64,000 nucleotides of DNA from Micrococcales bacterium (GTDB lineage: Bacteria > Actinomycetota > Actinomycetes > S36-B12 > UBA10799), in NCBI GenBank assembly GCA_016719135.1, contig JADKAV010000003.1, positions 1 through 64,000 on the forward strand, read 5' to 3'. Positions 51,481-60,133 of the stretch are shown here, one piece after another; the stretch's first letter is position 1, and the number at the start of each line of letters is the position of its first letter. A model generated the notes under the pieces. That model was given only the letters and a program-made list of their open reading frames with translations. It was not told the DNA's origin and ran no database searches. The position numbers and the translations under genes are program-made.

Positions 51481-51996
51481 CATTCGCTGGTAGGCACATT
51501 GGGCTAAGCGCCTGAGTGCACGCGCCACACATGGTTGAGGGGCTCCTCTCAGTATGGGTGAGAGGAGCCCCTCAATACGTTCTGCATCAGTCGGGCCTGA
51601 GTGTCCGCTGTCTGCGATCTTTTGTCGCCTATCGCGAGTGCGATGTCGTGGACCCTCGGTGGTGTTCTTCGGCCTCGTCGGTTTGGATTTCTCCTCAGTT
51701 GGTGAGCCTGTTGCTCATCCCTCTTGGTGTGACTTCGGCGTGGAACTCGGTGGTTGCCTTCCTTCCTGCTGAACGTGTACCTCCTTTGTAGACCGGCTAC
51801 CCATGCGCCCGCAACCGCCGGATCCGACAATCATCCGTTCAGCCCGAAACCTCGGAACCATCGGCCGGGACAAATGTGACGATTCGACGTGAAGATCACC
51901 ATTGTGTAGTTGCGCAGGGCCCCAACCGACCGGCGTGAATATCACCACGGGGCGACGGCAAGACAGCGCCTGATCCAGGCTGCTACTTTCCGGGGG
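51481..51996. other. gene-free stretch with perfect hairpin; possible ncRNA on minus strand
   Basis: No convincing protein-coding gene; the short frames here lack support. The minus strand between about 51780 and 51535 is strikingly purine-rich (runs such as CAGCAGGAAGGAAGGCAA) and ends in a perfect 17-bp hairpin (51535-51575). An AAAGGAGG stands near 51783 (minus strand) but is followed by no start codon at a proper distance. See findings. Confidence 0.4.
51535..51575. terminator. perfect 17-bp hairpin, probable bidirectional terminator
   Basis: TTGAGGGGCTCCTCTCA (51535-51551) pairs perfectly with TGAGAGGAGCCCCTCAA (51559-51575), 7-base loop. It lies 55 bases after the DyP stop and ends the putative minus-strand RNA. 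The T-rich outer ends are short, so the terminator call is fair but not certain. Confidence 0.65.
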
Positions 51997-53760
51997 ATGT
52001 CAGCGACACGCTGGAACGCCAACTGGGTGGGCCGGTTTGCCCCGATCGTGTCGTGGCTTCCCGGCTATCACCTGTCCTGGCTCGGCCGGGATGCGGTCGC
52101 CGGTATCGCCGTGGCGGCTGTGGCCATCCCCACCGCGATGGGCTACTCGTCGGTGGCCATGGTCCCGGTCCAGGTCGGGCTCTACGCGCTACCCGCCGCG
52201 CTGGTGTTGTACGCGGTGTTCGGATCCTCCCGGCAAGTTGCGATCGGCCCGACCTCGACGGTGGCGCTGATGTCCGGAGCAGTGGTCGCCGGGCTCCCGG
52301 GGCACGAAGACCCCGGCCGCGCGATCGCACTGTCCAGCGGGGTGGCGTTGGTCGCCGGGCTCTGGTTGGCGCTGTTCGGCATCCTGCGACTCGGCTGGGT
52401 CACCGACTTCATCTCACGGCCGGTCATCGTCGGTTTCAGCTTCGGTCTCGGACTGGTCGTGATCGCCGGTGAACTACCCCATATGCTCGGGGTCCCATCG
52501 CCATCGGGCCACTTCGCCCAACGCGTCTGGACCACCCTCGGGGAACTCGGCCAGACCAGTCCCCTCACCGTGGCCCTGGCGGTCGGCGGTCTGGCGCTGC
52601 TCTTCCTCGGTGACGCACGCCGGCCCACCATCCCGTGGGCGCTGCTGCTCATGGGCATCGGTGTGGTCCTCGCAAGGACGTGGAATCCCGCCGACCATGG
52701 CATCGAGATGATCGGTTCGGTACCCCGTGGACTCCCCACGTTCGAGGTCCCGGCACTGGGCCTCTCGGACATCGAACCGCTGCTGCTGGGTGGTCTGGCC
52801 GTGGCCGTTGCGGCAGTCGGTGAAGGGCTTTCCGCGGCTCGAATCTTCGCGAACAAGGGCAACTACCGCGTCAATTCCGACTCGGAGTTCCTCGGCACGG
52901 GAGTGGCCAACATCGGCGCGGGACTCACCGGCGGTATGGGCGTGTGCGGCAGCCTGAGCCGAACCGGCACGGCAGCCACCAGCGGGGCTCGAACGCAGGT
53001 GAGTTCGTTGATCACGGCGCTGGCCGTGGTGCTGTTCCTGCTCACGATGACCGGACTGCTCAACGGCGTACCCCGGGTGTTCCTGTCGTGCATCGTGGTC
53101 TTCAGCGTCTTCTTCCTCCTGGATATCGCCACGCTGCGGTACTACCGGCGTGTGCGGCGCAACGACTTCACCTCCGCACTCGCGGGTCTCGGCGGGGTGC
53201 TGATCCTCGGGCCCCTGTACGGCCTATTGCTGGCCGTGGGCCTGTCGCTGCTCGGTCTGACGTTCCGTGCCAGCCGGGTCCACATCGATCCACTTGGCAA
53301 GATCCCCGGGGAGAAGGCCGGCTGGGCGGCACTCCAAGGCCATCCCGAGCGCATGCCAACCCCCGGCGTTCTCGTGCTTCGGCTGGACGCACCGTTGTTC
53401 TGGGCCAACTGCGCCACCTCCCACGCCCGGATCCTCGAACTCATCGACGACCACCCAGACACCAAGGCACTGGTGCTCGATCTGGAAGCGACCGGACAGA
53501 TGGACGCCACCACCGTCGCTGAACTCACGCAGATACTCGAGCAACTCCGGGCAGCGGGCATCGAACTGTTCATCGCGCGCCTGCACTACCCCGCGCGGGT
53601 CGTCCTGCAGCGAGCCGGCTTCACCGACGACCTCGGCCGGGGCCACATCTGGCACAGCATCTCCCAGACGGTGCGGGCCGCCAAGAGACATATCCGAGGG
53701 GAGCCTCTGCCGGAAGGCCCGGACGCTGCCGAACTGGACGGGCTGGCCGATCCAGGCTGA
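51997..53760 (+). CDS. SulP-family anion transporter with STAS domain
   Basis: A 587-aa transporter: about 11-12 membrane helices (residues about 20-425) with the SulP stretch AVAAVAIPTAMGYSSVAMVPVQVGLYAL at the start and VANIGAGLTGGMGVCGSLSRTGTAATSGARTQ in the middle. A cytoplasmic STAS domain at about 465-570 (TKALVLDLEATGQMDATTVAELTQILEQL). Substrates of the family include sulfate, bicarbonate and carboxylates; unknown here. Start ATG 51997 with GGGGG nearby; a TACTTT -10-like box lies 14 bases upstream (possible leaderless transcript). Confidence 0.92.
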   Translation: MSATRWNANWVGRFAPIVSWLPGYHLSWLGRDAVAGIAVAAVAIPTAMGYSSVAMVPVQVGLYALPAALVLYAVFGSSRQVAIGPTSTVALMSGAVVAGLPGHEDPGRAIALSSGVALVAGLWLALFGILRLGWVTDFISRPVIVGFSFGLGLVVIAGELPHMLGVPSPSGHFAQRVWTTLGELGQTSPLTVALAVGGLALLFLGDARRPTIPWALLLMGIGVVLARTWNPADHGIEMIGSVPRGLPTFEVPALGLSDIEPLLLGGLAVAVAAVGEGLSAARIFANKGNYRVNSDSEFLGTGVANIGAGLTGGMGVCGSLSRTGTAATSGARTQVSSLITALAVVLFLLTMTGLLNGVPRVFLSCIVVFSVFFLLDIATLRYYRRVRRNDFTSALAGLGGVLILGPLYGLLLAVGLSLLGLTFRASRVHIDPLGKIPGEKAGWAALQGHPERMPTPGVLVLRLDAPLFWANCATSHARILELIDDHPDTKALVLDLEATGQMDATTVAELTQILEQLRAAGIELFIARLHYPARVVLQRAGFTDDLGRGHIWHSISQTVRAAKRHIRGEPLPEGPDAAELDGLADPG

Positions 53761-53866
53761 TGTCCCAGGCGTATCCGCGCCGAGGCAGACGCTGCCGCAA
53801 AACGGATCCTCCGGAGTTCAGGAGAGTCCGACCGGATGCTCCTGCCAGTACCGCACCCAGCAGGGC

Positions 53867-54703
53867 CTACCCGACGCTGGTAACCGCCACGACGGTGGCG
53901 TCATCCGGCGCCTCATACCGGACCGTGACCGCGCCGAGTTCTCGCAGCGCCGTGACATGCGTGCCGCCGCACGCGATCCGGTACTCCCCCTCAGGCACGT
54001 GGCAGCACCAGTACCGCATGTCCGTCAGATGAGGTCCTTCGGTCTGAATCTCCACACTGGCGTCGGCATCGATCCAGGCCTGGATCTGGGCATCGACCTG
54101 CGTGGCCACGGCGTCGAGACTCTCGCGGAAGGACGCGGTATCGAAACCCTTCTTGCGCAGCGACTTGCCCAACCTGTACGTGTCGCGCGCCTGATCGGGC
54201 ACCATCCGCGATTCGGTGAGTGCGATCTTGTCGAAGTCGGGGTTGCCGATGCCGTCCCGCGCGACGTCTTTGCGCCACAGGTCCTTGACGACCGCATTGA
54301 GCGCCAAGGCCGAGACGTGGCATGCCGTGTGGGCCCGGCTCAAAGCGGCCCGCCGTTCTGCGTCCACCTGCAGGTCGACGGGTTGACCGACCTCCGGTGC
54401 GTCCGCGGCAGCCACGACATGGACAACCACCCACGTGTGGTCGGGGTCGCCGCGACGGGGGGTGATCGCGTCCCCCACGCTCAATACTCCGTCCGCGTCG
54501 GTGGCACCGACCAGACAGTCGAGCACGGGCACACCGTTGAGCGTGCCGGTGTCTGCGGGTTGGTCCGGCCAACTGGGGTCGACGGGGTGGAACGGGGTGC
54601 GGTCAGTGATGACCCCGACTGCCTCGCCCAGCGGTTCGACGCGTTCGACGGTGCCCGATCCGGAGACCACACCGGCCGGGAAGTCGACCACCGTGGCGCT
54701 CAC
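53867..54703 (-). CDS. AlaX-like trans-editing domain protein
   Basis: A 278-aa stand-alone alanyl-tRNA editing protein of the AlaX/ThrRS-SAD type. The zinc site is HTACH (about 137-141) plus CGGTHV near 250. A glycine/acid-rich N-terminal beta-domain is followed by the SAD core. It hydrolyses mischarged Ser- or Gly-tRNA(Ala). The GTG start at 54703 overlaps the upstream gene by 4 bases; the longer frame has an implausible leader. Last gene of the DUF34 operon. Confidence 0.85.
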   Translation of the reverse strand: MSATVVDFPAGVVSGSGTVERVEPLGEAVGVITDRTPFHPVDPSWPDQPADTGTLNGVPVLDCLVGATDADGVLSVGDAITPRRGDPDHTWVVVHVVAAADAPEVGQPVDLQVDAERRAALSRAHTACHVSALALNAVVKDLWRKDVARDGIGNPDFDKIALTESRMVPDQARDTYRLGKSLRKKGFDTASFRESLDAVATQVDAQIQAWIDADASVEIQTEGPHLTDMRYWCCHVPEGEYRIACGGTHVTALRELGAVTVRYEAPDDATVVAVTSVG

Positions 54704-55437
54704 AGCCCCGACTCCGGAGTACGCACCATGATCGCCCCGCACTCTTCACAGCGGACGACCTCATCGGCGGGCGCAGAACGCACCCGGTCCAGGTCCGATG
54801 AGCTGAGTTCCAACTGGCATGAGCCGCATCGCGCGTGCCGCAGAAGCCCCGCTCCGAGTCCGCTGCGCGCACGAATCTTCTCGTACAACGCGACCAGGTC
54901 GGCGGGCAGCATCGCGACGACATCGGCCCGGTGTTGTTCCAGCGCGACCGTCTCACTCGCGATCTCATCCTCGCGACGATCCCATGCGGCAGCCGCCTCC
55001 TGGGCATCGCGGCGTGCCTGGTCCATGGCCTGCTCGGCGTCGCGCACCGTCGAGTTCATCTGCTCGAGGCTTTCCATGATCTCGAGTTCCACGTCCTCTA
55101 GTTCGGCCTGTCGCCGGGCGAGGCTCTGCAGTTCGTGCTGGATGTCGGTCATCTGCTTCGGCGTCGCCGCGCCGGAGTCGAGCGTCTGCTGGTCGCGGTC
55201 CACCCGGGAGCGTACGGTCTGGACATCCTGCTCGGCGCGCGTGATCTCGCGCTCCAGATCCTTGATCTGCGTGCGGGCACCTACCAGCGTCTCCTCCGCG
55301 GTGACCACTGCCGCTCGCGTCTCTTTGGCGCGGGCCTTCAACTGCGACGTTTCGACTTCACGGCGCAGCTGCGCAAGCCGATGGTCGGTCTGCGGGAGTT
55401 CGAGCAATTGCTCTTGAGCCTGTGGATCTGCTTTCAT
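54700..55437 (-). CDS. CT398-like coiled-coil zinc-ribbon protein
   Basis: A 245-aa protein. Residues about 15-180 form long antiparallel coiled coils (LKARAKETRAAVVTAEETL and RRQAELEDVELEIMESLEQM). The C-terminus has a Cys4 zinc ribbon, CGSCQLELS with CEECGAIMV. This is the conserved bacterial C4-type zinc-ribbon family (COG1579), nearly always next to DUF34 genes. The role is unknown; nucleic-acid binding is inferred from the family's tRNA or translation neighbours. ATG at 55437 overlaps the DUF34 stop and follows GAGGA. Confidence 0.88.
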   Translation of the reverse strand: MKADPQAQEQLLELPQTDHRLAQLRREVETSQLKARAKETRAAVVTAEETLVGARTQIKDLEREITRAEQDVQTVRSRVDRDQQTLDSGAATPKQMTDIQHELQSLARRQAELEDVELEIMESLEQMNSTVRDAEQAMDQARRDAQEAAAAWDRREDEIASETVALEQHRADVVAMLPADLVALYEKIRARSGLGAGLLRHARCGSCQLELSSSDLDRVRSAPADEVVRCEECGAIMVRTPESGL

Positions 55438-56537
55438 CCGGTTCCTCCTCGGTGACCGCTCCATGGGTCGGTCACCTGTTGGCTGACGTGAGTTCCCAAG
55501 CCGAGTGTCTCGAGCCTGTTCGCGGTCTGAGCACACCAGGGCCATTCGCTGGCCCAATGGGCGACGTCGATCACCGCGCACCCACCGTCGGCCAGATGCT
55601 CGTCGACGGTGTGGTGCTTCAAATCTGCGGTGACGAGCACGTCGGCCACGCGCGATGCGGCTTGCAGCTCCGACGCACCCGAGCCACCGACCACGGCCAC
55701 GGTCTCGACCAGGGAGTCGGGATCCCCCGCGAACCGCACCCCGGCTGCGGTGGCGGGCAATGCACCGGCGACGACGTCGGCGAACTGCGACAGCGTCTGC
55801 CGCGGGACCCCGCCCACACGACCCAGACCCAGGCCCGGATCCGCGCGCAAGATTTCGGTGAAGTCGTAGGCCGGCTCCTCGTACGGATGCGCGCTCAGAA
55901 GCGCGGCCGTCACCGCCGGGCGCGCTGCGACGGGAAGCACCATCTCGAGCCGGTCTTCATCGACCTGCTCGGTGCGACCGATCTCGCCGATGTGCGGATC
56001 GGCCCCGGCCAGCGGTCGGAACGTACCCGCGCCAGCCGTCGTGTAGGCGCACCGGTCGTAGTCGCCGATGGTCCCGGCCCCCGCCGCCGCCAGCGCGTCG
56101 ATCAGCTGCTCGCGGTCGGCTGTCGGGACGTACGCCGTGAGGCGCAGCGAGGTGGATGTGCGGCTCTCCAACGGCACCGGGGCTTGCAGACCGAGGGCTT
56201 GCGCCAGAGCGTCGTTCACGCCCGGGTTGGCACGGTCGGCGTTGGTGTGTGCGTTGAAATGCGCGATGCCGGCCCGGATGAGGTCCTGTGCGAAACGGCC
56301 CTTGGCACCACGCAGGGACGTCACGCCGGACAGCCACAAGGGGTGGTGCGTCACGATCAGATCGACCCGGCGCTCGATGGCCTCGGCCGCGATCCCCGCG
56401 GTCGGATCGACCGCCAGCAGAACCGACTCGACCGCGGCATCCGGATCACCGAAGGTCAGGCCCACCGAATCCCACGGCTCGGCCAGATTCGGAGGAAACC
56501 ACCGCTCGAGCTCGGTCACCACATCAGCCAGCCGCAC
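55434..56537 (-). CDS. DUF34 / Nif3-like metal-binding protein
   Basis: A 367-aa Nif3/YbgI protein with the inserted middle domain typical of the longer Gram-positive form. Metal-site motifs: VTHHPLWLSG (His pair), HTNAD, and near the C-terminus TADLKHHTVDEHLADGG and ADVAHWASE (as VIDVAHWASEWP). HPYEEPAYDF is a family signature. Long annotated as GTP cyclohydrolase type 2, a role now doubted. The GTG at 56537 begins one base after the tRNA-Val 3' end, so no ribosome site exists for it; see findings. Confidence 0.88.
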   Translation of the reverse strand: MRLADVVTELERWFPPNLAEPWDSVGLTFGDPDAAVESVLLAVDPTAGIAAEAIERRVDLIVTHHPLWLSGVTSLRGAKGRFAQDLIRAGIAHFNAHTNADRANPGVNDALAQALGLQAPVPLESRTSTSLRLTAYVPTADREQLIDALAAAGAGTIGDYDRCAYTTAGAGTFRPLAGADPHIGEIGRTEQVDEDRLEMVLPVAARPAVTAALLSAHPYEEPAYDFTEILRADPGLGLGRVGGVPRQTLSQFADVVAGALPATAAGVRFAGDPDSLVETVAVVGGSGASELQAASRVADVLVTADLKHHTVDEHLADGGCAVIDVAHWASEWPWCAQTANRLETLGLGTHVSQQVTDPWSGHRGGTG

Positions 56538-56538
56538 G

Positions 56539-56611
56539 TGGGCCCGGCCGGACTCGAACCGACGACCTTCCCGGTGTAAGCGGGGCGCGCTACCAGCTGC
56601 GCTACGGGCCC
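56539..56611 (-). tRNA. tRNA-Val (anticodon TAC)
   Basis: Minus strand, 73 nt without CCA. The acceptor stem GGGCCCG pairs with CGGGCCC, followed by discriminator A. D-arm GCGC-AGCTGGTA-GCGC, anticodon loop CTTACAC with anticodon TAC (reads GUA), T-arm GTCGG-TTCGAGT-CCGGC. The anticodon stem has one mismatch at the outer pair. CCA is not encoded. Confidence 0.93.
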
Positions 56612-56884
56612 AGTACAGGGTACCCAGAGGAGTCAGACGGTGATGCGTCCCCGTCCGGGCCTGGCGACGACGCACCACCGTGCTCATATCGTGAACCCGA
56701 TCGCAGCCTTGCGCATTCGCAAGAACGCCGCTCCACGCCAGGTCCGGGGACTGCTCCCGCAGGCCGTTCACCGCTGCGTGGGGAATCTCACCGCACCATT
56801 TGTCCGAACCGACTTGCAAGACGGGCTCGAGTTGTGTGGACTTGGGCTTGTGTTCGAAGTAGCCGGCAGAGTGACATGCCGCCC
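56612..56884. other. intergenic stretch between tRNA-Val and the DUF3052 gene
   Basis: 273 bases without a supported gene. It must hold the tRNA/DUF34 promoter (minus) and the DUF3052 promoter (plus); I see no convincing match to either. Confidence 0.35.
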
Positions 56885-57295
56885 ATGAGTACGCAGACCT
56901 TCGACCAACTCCCGCTGGGACTGACCCATGGCCAAGTCGTGATGGAGATCGGTCTCGACTCCGATTGCGACGACAGCATCCGCGATGCCTTCGTGGCCGC
57001 GATAGGCCAGGAGTTGCTCGACGAGGACAGCGACGAGATCGTCGAGGCCATCCTGTTGTGGTGGCGCGACGACGACGGAGACCTCGTGGACGGACTCATG
57101 GACGCGCTGGGTCCGCTGGCCGATAACGGGGTGATCTGGCTGCTCACCCCGAAAGCGGGACGCGACGGGCACATCGAGCCCTCTGAGATCAGCGAAGCCG
57201 CGCCCACCGCCGGGCTGCAACCCACCAGGACCATCAGCGCGAGCCGCAGTTGGCAGGGCACCCGACTGGTCACCCCGAAGTCGAACCGCCGCTGA
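56885..57295 (+). CDS. DUF3052 family protein
   Basis: A 136-aa soluble actinobacterial protein. Family landmarks are GLTHGQVVMEIGLDSDCDDSIRDAF, ELLDEDSDEIVEAILLWWRDDDGDLVDGLMDAL and GVIWLLTPKAGRDGHIEPSEISEAAPTAGLQ. Acidic first half, basic tail. Always found next to aceE; function not known. ATG at 56885. Confidence 0.9.
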   Translation: MSTQTFDQLPLGLTHGQVVMEIGLDSDCDDSIRDAFVAAIGQELLDEDSDEIVEAILLWWRDDDGDLVDGLMDALGPLADNGVIWLLTPKAGRDGHIEPSEISEAAPTAGLQPTRTISASRSWQGTRLVTPKSNRR

Positions 57296-57430
57296 GTCCC
57301 ACGCGGCCATACCCGTCGCTCTGCCGGGCCCGGGTAATAGCCGCCAACTGCAACTCCCAGGTCGCCAGCACTGTCCTCAGGGCCATTGCGCGACTACTGT
57401 CGGATGCGAGCGAAGACAAGGTGGTGGACC

Positions 57431-60133
57431 GTGAAAGGCATTCCGACACAGTACGTGGACTCCGATCCTGAGGAGAGCCAGGAATGGATCGAATCCCTCG
57501 ATGCGACGATCGATGCAGCCGGGCCGACCCGGGCGCGCCACTTGGTGCGCGAACTGTTGCGCAGGGCCTCTGAGCGCAACCTCGGCATCTCTGACCTTCG
57601 GCAGACCGACTACATCAACACCATCCATCCCGAGGATGAGCCGGAGTTCCCCGGCGACGAGGAGATCGAGCACCGGATCCGGGCGTACTGCCGCTGGAAC
57701 GCGGCGATCATGGTCCACCGGGCGCAGCGTCCAGGTGTGGCCGTCGGCGGGCACATCAGTTCCTACGCGTCATCCGCGTCGCTCTACGAAGTCGGTTTCA
57801 ACCACTTCTTCAACGGCCCGGGCGTCGACGGCGGCGATCAGATCTACTACCAGGGCCACGCGTGCACGGGAATCTATGCCCGCGCGTTCCTGGAGGGCCG
57901 GATCACCGAGGACCGGATGGACGGCTTCCGTCAGGAGTTGAGCCACGGCGGTCTTGGCCGTGGTCTGCCCAGCTACCCGCACCCGCGGCTGATGAGCGAC
58001 TTCTGGCAGTTCCCCACCGTCTCCATGGGACTCGGTCCCGAGGCCGCGATCTACCAGGCCCGCTTCAACCGCTACCTGCACAATCGTGGGATCAAGGACA
58101 CCTCACGGCAGCACGTGTGGGCCTTCCTCGGCGACGGTGAGACCGACGAGCCGGAGGCCCTGGGCCATCTGGGCGAGGCAGCCCGCGAGGGCCTGGACAA
58201 CCTGACCTTCGTCATCAACTGCAACCTGCAGCGCCTCGACGGCCCGGTCCGCGGCAACGGCAAGATCATCCAGGAACTGGAGTCGTACTTCCGCGGCGCC
58301 GGCTGGAACGTCATCAAGGTGGTGTGGGGCCGCGAGTGGGATCCGCTGCTGGCCCAGGACACCGAGGGTGCCCTCGTTCAGACCATGAACGACACCCTCG
58401 ACGGCGACTACCAGACGTTCAAGGGCGAGTCCGGTGCCTACGTCCGGGAGCACTTCTTCAACAAGGACCCGCGACTGGCCGCACTGGTAGCCGACTACTC
58501 CGACGACCGGATCTGGAAGCTCAAGCGCGGCGGCCACGACTATCTCAAGCTCTACGCCGCGTACAAGGCGGCTATGGAGCACAAGGGGCAGCCGACGGTG
58601 ATCCTCGCCAAGACGGTGAAGGGCTGGACGCTGGGCTCACACTTCGAGTCGCGCAACTCCACCCACCAGATGAAGAAGCTGACGCTGGAGGATCTGCTGG
58701 CCTTCCGCGACCGCCTGCAGATTCCGTTCACCGACGACCAGATCGACGCAAAACTCCCCCCGTACTACCACCCGGGACCTGATCACCCCCACATCAAGTA
58801 CATGCTCGACCGTCGTCGTGAACTGGGCGGATCCTTGCCCTACCGCCAACAGAAGTCCCGGCCACTCACCCTGCCCGGTGACAAGCCGTACGAGGTGGTC
58901 AAGCGCGGTTCGGGGACTCAGGAAGTCGCCACGACGATGGCCTTCGTGCGCCTGCTCAAGGAATTGATCAAGGATTCCGAGATCGGCAAGCGGTTCGTCC
59001 CGATCATCCCCGACGAGGCTCGCACCTTCGGGATGGACGCGATGTTCCCGACCCAGAAGATCTACAACCCCAAGGGTCAGCAGTACCAGGCGGTGGACCG
59101 TGAACTCTTCTTGTCGTACAAGGAGTCGGTCACCGGCCAGATCCTGCACGAGGGCATCAACGAGGCTGGGTCGGTCGCGTCATTCCAAGCGGCCGGTTCG
59201 TCGTATTCGACCCACGACGAACCGATGATCCCGGTGTACATCTTCTACTCCATGTTCGGCTTCCAGCGCACCGGCGACCAGTTGTGGGCGTGCATGGACC
59301 AGAAGGTTCGTGGCTTCCTGCTCGGCGCGACGGCTGGTCGTACGACCCTCAACGGTGAGGGTCTTCAGCACGAGGACGGGCACTCGCACCTATTGGCGTC
59401 GAGCAACCCGGCGGTGGTCGCCTACGACCCGGCGTTCGCCTTCGAGGTCGGGCACATCGTCCAGGACGGTCTGCGCCGTATGTACGGCGAGGACTCCGAG
59501 GACATCTTCTACTACCTCACGGTCTACAACGAGCCGGTCGTGCAGCCTGCCGAGCCGGAGGGTGTGGACGTCGAGGGGATCCTCAAGGGGATGCACTTGT
59601 GGTCGCGCGGAGAAGGTGACGGGCCGCGCGCGCAACTGCTGGCCTCCGGGGTGGCGGTGCCATGGGCGATGCGCGCTCAGGAACTGCTCAAAGAGGACTG
59701 GGGCGTGGTCGCCGATGTCTGGTCGGTCACCTCGTGGACGCAGTTGCGCCGGGATGCGCTGGCTGCCGAACGCGACGCCCTGCTGGACCCGGGCGCGCAG
59801 GCGCGGGTGCCCTACGTGACCCAGGCGCTGCAGGACGCACCTGGCCCGGTAGTGGCGGTCAGCGACTACATGCGCGCGGTGCAGGACCAGATCCGACCGT
59901 TCGTGTCCGCGGACTTCATCTCCCTGGGCACCGACGGCTGGGGCATGTCCGACACCCGTGGTGCGCTGCGCCGGCACTTCCTGGTGGATGCGGAGTCGAT
60001 CACGACTCAAACGCTGGCGATGCTGGCAGCAAAAGGCCAGGTCGACCCGGATGCGCCGACGGCAGCGGCACGCCGCTACCAGCTCGACGACCCGGGGGCA
60101 GCCGATGCCGGCAACACCGAGGGCACCGGCTGA
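57431..60133 (+). CDS. aceE: pyruvate dehydrogenase E1 component, homodimeric type
   Basis: A 900-aa thiamine-diphosphate enzyme that decarboxylates pyruvate and passes the acetyl group to lipoyl-E2 of the PDH complex. The homodimeric AceE length and order: the ThDP motif GDGETDEP with NLTFVINCNLQRLDGPV about 27 residues later, then the phosphate/E1 catalytic region and a transketolase-like C-domain (GVAVPWAMRAQELLKEDWG, MRAVQDQIRPFV). GTG start at 57431 is chosen for its AGGTGG ribosome site; the frame extends 45 bases upstream. Ends next to the convergent hydrolase gene with no gap. Confidence 0.96.
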   Translation: MKGIPTQYVDSDPEESQEWIESLDATIDAAGPTRARHLVRELLRRASERNLGISDLRQTDYINTIHPEDEPEFPGDEEIEHRIRAYCRWNAAIMVHRAQRPGVAVGGHISSYASSASLYEVGFNHFFNGPGVDGGDQIYYQGHACTGIYARAFLEGRITEDRMDGFRQELSHGGLGRGLPSYPHPRLMSDFWQFPTVSMGLGPEAAIYQARFNRYLHNRGIKDTSRQHVWAFLGDGETDEPEALGHLGEAAREGLDNLTFVINCNLQRLDGPVRGNGKIIQELESYFRGAGWNVIKVVWGREWDPLLAQDTEGALVQTMNDTLDGDYQTFKGESGAYVREHFFNKDPRLAALVADYSDDRIWKLKRGGHDYLKLYAAYKAAMEHKGQPTVILAKTVKGWTLGSHFESRNSTHQMKKLTLEDLLAFRDRLQIPFTDDQIDAKLPPYYHPGPDHPHIKYMLDRRRELGGSLPYRQQKSRPLTLPGDKPYEVVKRGSGTQEVATTMAFVRLLKELIKDSEIGKRFVPIIPDEARTFGMDAMFPTQKIYNPKGQQYQAVDRELFLSYKESVTGQILHEGINEAGSVASFQAAGSSYSTHDEPMIPVYIFYSMFGFQRTGDQLWACMDQKVRGFLLGATAGRTTLNGEGLQHEDGHSHLLASSNPAVVAYDPAFAFEVGHIVQDGLRRMYGEDSEDIFYYLTVYNEPVVQPAEPEGVDVEGILKGMHLWSRGEGDGPRAQLLASGVAVPWAMRAQELLKEDWGVVADVWSVTSWTQLRRDALAAERDALLDPGAQARVPYVTQALQDAPGPVVAVSDYMRAVQDQIRPFVSADFISLGTDGWGMSDTRGALRRHFLVDAESITTQTLAMLAAKGQVDPDAPTAAARRYQLDDPGAADAGNTEGTG

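Noticed and set aside
51549..51830. 93-aa minus-strand basic protein
   Set aside because: Arg-rich, no domain; the AAAGGAGG upstream has no start codon at a usable distance. Treated as part of the candidate RNA.
53267..55417. 716-codon plus-strand open frame
   Set aside because: It is antisense to the AlaX-like and zinc-ribbon genes and the end of SulP; no recognised domains and no ribosome site. High-GC shadow frame.
55434..56537. GTP cyclohydrolase I type 2
   Set aside because: The old family label; DUF34/Nif3 proteins are metal-binding with no proven cyclohydrolase activity.
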